Shown here: positions 57,781-64,000 of the stretch, one piece after another
Layout of the letters: the number at the start of each line of letters is the position of its first letter
Position numbering within the stretch: position 1 is the stretch's first letter
Source: Phycisphaerae bacterium
Lineage (GTDB): Bacteria > Planctomycetota > Phycisphaerae > UBA1845
Reading direction: 5' to 3'
NCBI GenBank assembly: GCA_029260015.1
Contig: JAJDEB010000036.1
Coordinates: 1,092,554 to 1,156,553, forward strand
Length of the DNA stretch: 64,000 bases
Translations under genes and position numbers: made by a program
Notes under the pieces: generated by a model
Told to the model about the DNA's origin: nothing
The model's input: the letters and a program-made list of their open reading frames with translations, nothing else
Database searches by the model: none

Positions 57781-60057
57781 ATGACCGGAAAGCAATCCCG
57801 AGTGCTGAATCTGTGGTCAATGGCAGCCGTCACTCTGCTTTTGATCACCTCCGCGGTGACCACCTATGCCACGGAACCTGACGAGACGACGCAAGCCGCA
57901 GCGCTAAACAACAACAAGACCTGGTCGGCAAGCCTTGAACACATCCGCCACGGCCAATACCGGGAAGCGGAAACGCTGCTCAAGCGTCTTGCCAATCGCA
58001 GCGGTATGCCCGAGAAAGCCAACAAATGGGTGGCTGACTGGATCGAATCTGAAAAGAATCGCCAGGAACTCACCCAAAAGGACTATGAGAGCTACGTCAA
58101 ACGTGCGACGAAGGAATTCGCCAAGCCCGCAGAAGATCGCAACTACAACGACGCCCTCAAGTGGACTTATTGGGCGATGCTCAACGCACTCGATCAAGAC
58201 ACGTTCAAGACGCTCGACTGGGTTAAGGATCTCAAGCAAGCCGCCACCCAACACGCCGACAAATTTCGTCGTGAACATGAATGGCGCGATGGGCACGCGG
58301 TCTATTATTCACTCAGCATCATTTTTGAGAACGATGACGACATCGAAAAGGGTCGTCGCGAATGCCTCGAACATGCCCGCCTCGATGAAATTTACAAAGA
58401 GCGCGAGGATCGCGACTGGAAAGAGTCGCTTGAAGGAATCACCAAGAGCACAATTGAAGAAGCGCTTTGGCGTATCGATCAAAAGTACGTCGAAGAAGCC
58501 AACTTCAAGAGCCTAACCGCAGCCGGTTTTGCAGAACTACTGCTGCTGGCTGAGTCGCCCACGCTTGGCGAACAGTTTGAAGGATTGAAGGGCGAACGCG
58601 GTGAAGACTATGTCAACCGCCTGTCCAATCGCTACGCCCAGATTCAAAAGCGCGATTCATTGACCTATCGCGAAGCCCTGCAGCATTTCCGACGAGCACT
58701 GAAAATCAACCGTCAGACCGCGCAGCTGCCAGAGGCCATGATCATCAAGGAGTACACGTCGGCGGCTCTTGAGGAATTAGACGAGTTCTCCTCCATGATT
58801 TGGCCGTCCGACTTCCGCGAGTTCGAGAAGCACACCCGCGGCGATTTTGTCGGCGTTGGTATTCAGATTCGCAACAAATACAATCCTGAACTCAAAGACA
58901 ATGAGATTCTCGTTGTTTCGCCACTGGATGACGCACCGGCATACCGTGCTGGCATTTTGGCGGAAGATATTATTACCGATGTCAACGGTGAGTCGCTGTT
59001 GGGTGTTCCCGTCAGCAAAGCCGTCAGCAAGATTACCGGCCCGCTGGGGACAAACGTCACCCTTACGATCCGTCGCGAAAATGCGGAGGACAAATCTGAG
59101 AAATTCGACGTCGTCCTCAAACGCGAGCTGGTCAAGATTCAATCCGTGAAGAGCCACAATAGACGCTCCGACGACGAAGAGCAGTGGGATTTCATGCTGG
59201 ACCAGGAACTTGGCGTTGGCTATTTCCGAGTGGTCGCGTTTCAGGAGAACACCGTCGAGCAGTTGCGCCTCGCATTGTCTGACGCCACGAACAATGGCAT
59301 GAAGGGTTTGATTCTCGACCTTCGTTTCAATCCAGGTGGTTTGCTCAAGTCAGCCGTCGAGATGTCAGAGTTGTTCCTTGATCGCAAAGATCGCGTTGTC
59401 AGTACCAAGGGTCTCCGCAGTCCGGAATGGGTCGTGACCGCCGAAGGCAATGGCGAATTTAAGGATATTCCGCTGATCGTCCTGATCAACGAATCGTCAG
59501 CGAGCGCATCGGAAATCGTTTCGGGTGCAATCCGCGATCATCAGCGCGGACTCATTCTGGGCGAACGATCGTTTGGAAAGTTCAGCGTCCAGAACCTGAT
59601 TCAGTTGGCCCACAGCGAAGCCCATTTGAAACTCACGACGGCACGCTATTACCTGCCCAGCGGAAAATCGCTTCATCGCGAGAAAGGTGCCAAGACCTGG
59701 GGCGTCGAACCGGACATCACTGTGTCGCTCGCACCGAAGGAACTTAGCAAGGTGCTCTTCATGCGCCGTGATTCCGATGTCCTTGGGGCGGTCAAAACGT
59801 CGGCTGAGGAAGAAATCAAGGAAGCCGTCAAACCGCGCGATGACGACAAGAAGGATTCCGACGAATCCAAAGACGAGAACGATGACGACGAAAAAGATGA
59901 CGACGAAACCGACGTCAACAATCGACCCCGTCGCGATCCGCAGCTCGATACGGCGCTGCTCGTGATGCGTCTCCATTTGCTAAACAATCAAATGACGCAG
60001 ATGGCCGACATGACGCCCACGCCAATCAAATCAAACGTGGACGTGGCCAACGAATAG
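57781..60057 (+). CDS. S41-family C-terminal processing peptidase with PDZ domain
   Basis: 758 aa from ATG 57781 (GAGGAG upstream), with signal peptide (WSMAAVTLLLITSAVTTYA). The first ~330 residues are a helical TPR-like domain (ARLDEIYKEREDRDWKESLEGITKS style). A PDZ domain (GVGIQIRNKYNPELKDNEILVVSPLDDAPAYRAGILAEDIITDVNGESLLGVPVSKAV) precedes the S41 core: LILDLRFNPGGLL, INESSASASEIVSGAIRDHQ with the nucleophile Ser, and GERSFGKFSVQ with the catalytic Lys. The tail is highly acidic (DDDKKDSDESKDENDDDEKDDD). Such proteases trim envelope proteins from their C-termini. Confidence 0.92.
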   Translation: MTGKQSRVLNLWSMAAVTLLLITSAVTTYATEPDETTQAAALNNNKTWSASLEHIRHGQYREAETLLKRLANRSGMPEKANKWVADWIESEKNRQELTQKDYESYVKRATKEFAKPAEDRNYNDALKWTYWAMLNALDQDTFKTLDWVKDLKQAATQHADKFRREHEWRDGHAVYYSLSIIFENDDDIEKGRRECLEHARLDEIYKEREDRDWKESLEGITKSTIEEALWRIDQKYVEEANFKSLTAAGFAELLLLAESPTLGEQFEGLKGERGEDYVNRLSNRYAQIQKRDSLTYREALQHFRRALKINRQTAQLPEAMIIKEYTSAALEELDEFSSMIWPSDFREFEKHTRGDFVGVGIQIRNKYNPELKDNEILVVSPLDDAPAYRAGILAEDIITDVNGESLLGVPVSKAVSKITGPLGTNVTLTIRRENAEDKSEKFDVVLKRELVKIQSVKSHNRRSDDEEQWDFMLDQELGVGYFRVVAFQENTVEQLRLALSDATNNGMKGLILDLRFNPGGLLKSAVEMSELFLDRKDRVVSTKGLRSPEWVVTAEGNGEFKDIPLIVLINESSASASEIVSGAIRDHQRGLILGERSFGKFSVQNLIQLAHSEAHLKLTTARYYLPSGKSLHREKGAKTWGVEPDITVSLAPKELSKVLFMRRDSDVLGAVKTSAEEEIKEAVKPRDDDKKDSDESKDENDDDEKDDDETDVNNRPRRDPQLDTALLVMRLHLLNNQMTQMADMTPTPIKSNVDVANE

Positions 60058-60090
60058 CCGACAGGCCCAAGACAAACACCGCATCAAAAC

Positions 60091-60126
60091 AAACGCTGCG
60101 AGTGACCAAGGTCATTCGCAGCGTTT
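60091..60126. terminator. Bidirectional terminator between S41 protease and ada
   Basis: A 17-bp stem with one mismatched pair (60091-60107 with 60110-60126) around AA, beginning AAACGCTGCG and ending CGCAGCGTTT, followed by TTTC on the plus strand and preceded by AAAA. It serves both convergent genes. Confidence 0.92.
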
Positions 60127-60150
60127 TTTCTTGTTCAAATATCGATCAAA

Positions 60151-61245
60151 CTAGCGCTGCGCCATTGCAGATGAACCCATCCCTGAGTTCGACTCAGCCA
60201 CGCGTTGCTGTTCATGATCGAGAAGGAATCGCTTGCGCCATAAACCACCGCCATAACCCCGCAACTCACCGTTGCTTTGCACGACACGGTGGCATGGAAT
60301 CACGATGCCGATGCGGTTCGCTCCGTTCGCCCTGCCGACCGCCCGCTGGGCACCCGGTTTGCCCATGTGTTCGGCCAACTCGCCGTAAGACATGGTTGCA
60401 CCGTATGGAATCTTCGAGAGCGCATCCCAAACGCGGCGCTGAAACGGCGTACCCGATCGGTCGAGCGGAGTTTCAAACTTCTGCAACGTTCCCTCGAAGT
60501 ACGCAGCTAACTCTTTGACCATCGAATCCGAGAATTCATTTCTTCCGGGGACGATCGCATCACCGTACGTTTTCTTGAGATGCTTTATTTCCGTCGGAAG
60601 TGCTCGCCGATCACCGAACTCGACAAGGCAGATACCGCGATGGGTCGCCGCAATCACCAAAGGCCCGACCGCACTTGAAATCGTATCGATGACGACTTGG
60701 CTCGATGCGTCAAACCGACCCGGTGTTGTTCCGAACGTCGCGAAAAACGCATCCCGAAAACCGCTGTCCGATTCGTACCCAAGTTTCATCCCGACATTAA
60801 GAAGCGGCGCACCATTGACGATTTCCTTGGCAGCCGCCCCGAGCCTCCGATTGCGATGAAACGCGTGAAACGTCACGCCATGATGCTGCTTGAAATATCG
60901 ACGCACGCGAACGGGATCGAAACCGTTCTTTTTCAAATGGGCGTCTGAGAGTCTGACGTCGGGATGGGCATCGGCATGGGTGAGCAACTGTGCGACCCAT
61001 TCGGGCGGACGGCCATCAACTTCCAAAGGCCGGCATCGCTTACAGGGCCTGTACCCCTCCGCGAGAGCATCATTGACCGACAGCACGTACTCGGAGTTTT
61101 CATCATTGGGCATGCGGGCTGAACACGAAGGCTTGCAGAAAATCGCCGTCGTTTTCACACACACCCAAAACACACCATCGTAACTTTCGTCACGGGCTTC
61201 ATGGGCGCGACGCATTTCTGTTCTGGTGGGTTTTTGCGTTGTCAT
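60151..61245 (-). CDS. ada: Ada: bifunctional DNA alkylation-damage sensor and methyltransferase
   Basis: 364 aa with all three Ada parts. The N-terminal zinc domain (FWVCVKTTAIFCKPSCSAR ... YRPCKRCRPLE) carries the four Cys, one of which (IFCKPSC) accepts methyl groups from phosphotriesters. An AraC-type helix-turn-helix region follows (GFDPVRVRRYFKQHHGVTFHAFHRNRRL ... SGFRDAFFATFGTTPGRF). The C-terminal O6-methylguanine-DNA methyltransferase domain has the active site IVIPCHRVV and GATMSYGELAEHMG. Methylated Ada activates its own operon. It is a single gene here, convergent with the protease. Confidence 0.95.
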   Translation of the reverse strand: MTTQKPTRTEMRRAHEARDESYDGVFWVCVKTTAIFCKPSCSARMPNDENSEYVLSVNDALAEGYRPCKRCRPLEVDGRPPEWVAQLLTHADAHPDVRLSDAHLKKNGFDPVRVRRYFKQHHGVTFHAFHRNRRLGAAAKEIVNGAPLLNVGMKLGYESDSGFRDAFFATFGTTPGRFDASSQVVIDTISSAVGPLVIAATHRGICLVEFGDRRALPTEIKHLKKTYGDAIVPGRNEFSDSMVKELAAYFEGTLQKFETPLDRSGTPFQRRVWDALSKIPYGATMSYGELAEHMGKPGAQRAVGRANGANRIGIVIPCHRVVQSNGELRGYGGGLWRKRFLLDHEQQRVAESNSGMGSSAMAQR

Positions 61246-61331
61246 GCCAGTGGTTTACTGCCGAAATCGTGCGACTTCCACCGCCATTTGAACATCCTTA
61301 TCGAAAACGACCCGCGGGCAATTAGCCGCCC

Positions 61332-62171
61332 TTACAAGCCCAGTGATACCGTTAAATCAACCGGGATTTCGATGGCTTTCATGTCGGTCCAATAGCTGAT
61401 TTCGACAGTGACCTTTTCGACTTTCTTGGCCAGCGTGTAGCTGCGCTCGACGGAGACGCTATCGCCAAGAGACATCGTCATACTGCCGCTTTCGCTCGAT
61501 TCGATTTCCTTACCATCGGCATCGAGAAATCGAATTGACGCAACCTCATCGAGATGCTTCTTGGCTTGCAGGACAATTTCGAGTGGTTCTTCGCCCCATT
61601 CAGGTTTGCCTGCCCGTCCGATCGTCAGCGGAATCGGACCGGCTTCGATCTTCGCCTCCTCTTTGACTTCGAGGTCCTTATGGGTGTAGCTTTTTTTCTG
61701 CGTAGCCGCTTTGAAAGCGAGTTTGCCTTTAATCTTCAGCGACGTTGCACCCTTCGTCGGTGTTTGGCCACCATTGATTTCGATGACGACAGCTTTACCG
61801 CCTTCCCCGATTTCCGGCGACATCGGAAGGGCTGGCATCCCGAATTCGCTGGTTGATTCGAGAAGATTCTTACCTTTGTCGTCGGTGAATGATTCGATTT
61901 TGCTCGAATCCGAATCAAACGAAATCAACCCACCGCTCGGCTGCTCCAATAGAATCGCTACCGACGTTCCCTCGAATGCATGAAACGCACGCATCATGTC
62001 GTTGCCTTCAAACGGTTTCGGCACAACGCGCAGACCGTAAGCAGTTACTTTGGTTTTGGAGGCTGCGTCATCGGCAAGAGTCGTCGGACAAACAGCAAAC
62101 CCGACCAGGCATGCGACTATGCATTTCGCACGAAACGCTTTCAACATCGAACATCGACAAGACAAGATCAT
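61332..62171 (-). CDS. Hypothetical exported protein
   Basis: 279 aa from ATG 62171, which has GAGGAG 8 bases upstream; 11 codons of open frame before it lack a start signal. A signal peptide (FRAKCIVACLVGFAVCPTTLA) is followed by an all-beta-looking mature protein (TSVAILLEQPSGGLISFDSDSSKIESFTDD, ATSLKIKGKLAFKAATQKKSYTHKDLEVKEEAKIEAGPIPL, VASIRFLDADGKEIESSESGSMTM), possibly two immunoglobulin-like domains. No known family was recognised. Periplasmic by inference. Confidence 0.75.
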   Translation of the reverse strand: MILSCRCSMLKAFRAKCIVACLVGFAVCPTTLADDAASKTKVTAYGLRVVPKPFEGNDMMRAFHAFEGTSVAILLEQPSGGLISFDSDSSKIESFTDDKGKNLLESTSEFGMPALPMSPEIGEGGKAVVIEINGGQTPTKGATSLKIKGKLAFKAATQKKSYTHKDLEVKEEAKIEAGPIPLTIGRAGKPEWGEEPLEIVLQAKKHLDEVASIRFLDADGKEIESSESGSMTMSLGDSVSVERSYTLAKKVEKVTVEISYWTDMKAIEIPVDLTVSLGL

Positions 62172-62201
62172 TGAGATTCTCCTCGATCGTTTGGACCTAC
62201 A

Positions 62202-62222
62202 CACCGCACTTCAACTGCGGTG
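62202..62222. repeat. 7-bp stem hairpin upstream of the 61332-62171 gene
   Basis: CACCGCA (62202-62208) pairs with TGCGGTG (62216-62222), 7-base loop. No T-run follows on either strand. It lies about 30 bases ahead of the start codon on the minus strand, in the gap to the alpha/beta hydrolase gene. Confidence 0.5.
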
Positions 62223-62325
62223 GAATATTACTTCGGGCGGTCGCCATGTACCAGCCGTTCGACCCCTGGGGTGTGAAAACATGGGAAGAAATGCTGCTTG
62301 CGCAGATTAGGCGTGCCCGAATCCT

Positions 62326-63108
62326 TTACTCGGCTGGATCGGCTGCGACTCCGACGCCGGGCACCAACCACGGCGCAACGGCTTCTCGATTCCAACCATA
62401 GGTCAGAATACCGGTGTGCATTCCGCAGTGCCCCTTCAAGATCATGTCGGGCGTCCACCTGTGCTGCTCGAAATGCTCTGCAAGGTTGGGGTCGTCCAGA
62501 TTCAACGGCAACGCAAAACCATCTTTGCCTGCCGCCTCCACATACTGCCTATCCATCGTCCCGAACATGCTCGTTCCCCAACCCAACATGAACCAATCGT
62601 TGGGTGCGTGCAGATTCACAAGCTTGCCTTCGATGCGGCGAAGTGCGTCGCTCAGGTCGTATGTGGGACTGATGGCTGGCTGACATAGGATGACGTTGTT
62701 CAGGCGGACGTCTTCAGGCAGCGCCTCCGCCACCATGATAGCCATTCCCCCTCCACCAGAATATCCGACAAGATCGATCGGGACGCTCGCGTGCTTGACG
62801 CGGTACTCGACGATTTGGGTTGCGATGTTGGCTGCGGCGAGTCGATTGCCTTCGTAGGCCATCAAGTTCGCCAGCAGGCCAAAGGGTCGGCCATAATCGT
62901 GCGTGCGAATGCGCGACTGCACACCCGCATCGCGAAGCGCCCGCCGCGCACGGGTCAGCGCGATCGGGCCACCCTCGACACCCGGGAACATCCAGACCAA
63001 CCCCTGTTTTTCCTGCAATTGCAATTCAGAAAGTGACGGTGCACAACCGCATAGGATCGCCCCAAACAGTCCCGTAATGAATGCCAGCGTTTGAATGTTC
63101 GGTTTCAT
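62326..63108 (-). CDS. Alpha/beta-hydrolase-like lipoprotein
   Basis: 260 aa from ATG 63108; a TTG three codons earlier is possible. The signal peptide has lipobox LCGC (LAFITGLFGAILCGC). The mature part begins VWMFPGVEGGPIALTRARRALRDAGVQSRIR and has PIDLVGYSGGGGMAIMVAEALPEDVRLNNVILCQPAIS, where GYSGGG is a G-x-S-x-G nucleophile elbow. The later VNLHAPNDWFMLGWG may supply the acidic residue and LKGHCGMHTGI a His. Substrate unknown. It is just upstream (transcriptionally downstream) of the MacB-type permease gene. Confidence 0.8.
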   Translation of the reverse strand: MKPNIQTLAFITGLFGAILCGCAPSLSELQLQEKQGLVWMFPGVEGGPIALTRARRALRDAGVQSRIRTHDYGRPFGLLANLMAYEGNRLAAANIATQIVEYRVKHASVPIDLVGYSGGGGMAIMVAEALPEDVRLNNVILCQPAISPTYDLSDALRRIEGKLVNLHAPNDWFMLGWGTSMFGTMDRQYVEAAGKDGFALPLNLDDPNLAEHFEQHRWTPDMILKGHCGMHTGILTYGWNREAVAPWLVPGVGVAADPAE

Positions 63109-63135
63109 GACCGCCAAGCAATAGATGGAACGTGC

Positions 63136-64000
63136 CTACTCGTGTCGCAGTGCTTCAACCGGGTCGAGACGCGACGCACGGAACGCAGGATAAAGCCCAG
63201 CCGCCACCCCGGTGAAGAACGCCATGCCCAGTGCAAGAATGATGCTGCGCGGCGTCGTGTACGTTTCGAGAAGTTGGGTGACGTTTTCAAGAATCTTCGT
63301 AAACCCGCGACCCAGAAGGATGCCTAACCCTCCACCCAGCACACTCACCACTCCGGCTTCTAACAGGAACTGAAGGAGAATGTCGGATCGCTTGGCCCCG
63401 ACAGCCATCCTGACACCGATCTCGCGGGTACGCTCGGTCACTGACACAAGCATGATATTGGTGATACCTATCCCACCGACCACCAGGGAAATACCAGCGA
63501 TGCTGTATAGCACGATTGCCATGATTTGAACAAACCCGCCAATTTGCTGAGTGATTTGCTCCTTGGTCATCACTCGAAAGTTGTCGACCTCGCCGGCACG
63601 AATACTATGTTCGACGCGCATGTGGCGTTTGACTTCCTGCATGATGCTTTCAAGTTCGCTGCTTTCTTCGGCTTGAACAGTGATGAATTGCACATACTTG
63701 TTGCCAAACAATCGCGTCAAGCCGGTGGTCAGAGGAATCACCACCTGGTCATCGACGTCGCGCATTCCAAGAAAGCCCTTCTTTTCCATCACGCCGATCA
63801 CGGTAAATCCAATGCCGCCGATGCGAACCCGCGATCCCACGGTGGGCGTTTCGCCGAACAGCTGGCGGGCTACCTTGTGCCCCAATACGCAAACCTTTCG
63901 ACCGCTGACCACATCCTGTTTAGTCAATGTGCGTCCTCGGACGGCTTTGTAGCCGTTGATCGTCGCATAGTTTTGATTTGTCGCGAGCAACTGAATGCTC
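63136..64000 (-). CDS. MacB-type ABC transporter permease, C-terminal part (runs off right edge)
   Basis: 288 residues of the C-terminal part are visible, and the frame stays open to base 64000, so the gene begins outside the window. The periplasmic MacB_PCD part (INGYKAVRGRTLTKQDVVSGRKVCVLGHKVARQLFGETPTVGSRVRIGGIGFTVIGVMEKKG) is followed by the FtsX-type helices (IMAIVLYSIAGISLVVGGIGITNIMLVSVTERTREIGVRMAVGAKRSDIL and the final LGMAFFTGVAAGLYPAFRASRLDPVEALRHE). These permeases move lipoproteins, peptides or drugs using energy from a cytosolic ATPase, usually encoded next door. Confidence 0.93.
   Translation of the reverse strand, partial: SIQLLATNQNYATINGYKAVRGRTLTKQDVVSGRKVCVLGHKVARQLFGETPTVGSRVRIGGIGFTVIGVMEKKGFLGMRDVDDQVVIPLTTGLTRLFGNKYVQFITVQAEESSELESIMQEVKRHMRVEHSIRAGEVDNFRVMTKEQITQQIGGFVQIMAIVLYSIAGISLVVGGIGITNIMLVSVTERTREIGVRMAVGAKRSDILLQFLLEAGVVSVLGGGLGILLGRGFTKILENVTQLLETYTTPRSIILALGMAFFTGVAAGLYPAFRASRLDPVEALRHE

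Noticed and set aside
1-64000. CRISPR arrays, tRNA, rRNA, prophage or transposase genes
   Set aside because: No repeat-spacer periodicity, T-arm/CCA-type tRNA ends, or integrase/transposase-like proteins were seen on reading both strands.

Overview
The window reads as a chromosomal segment of a Gram-negative-type bacterium, most likely a member of the Planctomycetota (possibly the Phycisphaerae side of the phylum). This placement is an inference. It rests on the mixture of a PilMNO-secretin type IV pilus/type II secretion cluster, many lipoproteins with lipoboxes, a PEP-CTERM protein, the one-piece 'GlmU-family' sugar nucleotidyltransferase, frequent TTG starts behind good Shine-Dalgarno sites, and several small or large proteins of the sort usually seen only as planctomycetal hypotheticals. 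No phage, transposase, CRISPR array, rRNA or tRNA was seen.

Layout. (1) 1-18.3 kb: a long block read almost entirely on the minus strand. In transcription order it holds a 172-aa TPR membrane protein, a 747-aa polytopic protein with a spermidine-synthase-like tail, a pseudopilin, a short membrane protein, PilM, PilN, PilO, a PilP-like protein, a secretin, a TPR lipoprotein, a STAS protein, the PilB/GspE ATPase, the PilC/GspF platform protein, a glutaredoxin-like protein, a small lipoprotein, a LysM lipoprotein and RecG. From pilM to pilC the genes overlap or are spaced by only a few to a few tens of bases, so they look like one fibre-assembly/secretion operon. (2) 17.7-30.6 kb: mixed housekeeping and envelope genes: M28 and M24 peptidases, a TPR protein, a glutathione-peroxidase homologue, a Na+/Ca2+ exchanger, a TIGR04282-type glycosyltransferase with a cyclodeaminase-like protein, an AtoE-type transporter, a SIMPL-domain protein, an amidase and a PEP-CTERM protein. 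(3) 30.8-36.5 kb: an ABC-2 polysaccharide exporter (permease plus Wzt-like ATPase with C-terminal carbohydrate-binding-type domain) with a GT4 glycosyltransferase, divergent from a B12-binding radical SAM protein. (4) 36.8-45 kb: a His-rich DUF1579 protein, GpsA, a 66-aa peptide, an SH3 envelope protein, PabB-PabC and a Nif3-family protein. (5) 45-54.5 kb: a large lipoprotein, NupC-type transporter, thymidine kinase, an XdhC/MocA pair, the GlmU-family protein, an intergenic structured RNA, TrpA and a membrane thioredoxin. (6) 54.5-64 kb: UvrA, an S41 carboxy-terminal protease, Ada, two envelope proteins and the C-terminal part of a MacB-type permease that runs off the right edge.

The most interesting signal outside the protein genes is at 52.66-52.91 kb on the minus strand: a canonical -10 box, then about 206 nt that fold by hand into a single nested rod with a closing helix at both ends, a side hairpin beside the 3' closing strand, and a Rho-independent terminator. 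This is a non-coding RNA with 6S-like architecture. Other non-coding structure includes two copies of a 21-bp-arm inverted repeat, each placed between convergent genes, a 154-bp MITE-like element with 28-bp inverted termini, a triple 15-bp tandem repeat, and two genes (pabB and the GlmU-family gene) whose -10 box lies 7-8 bases before the start codon, which predicts leaderless mRNAs.
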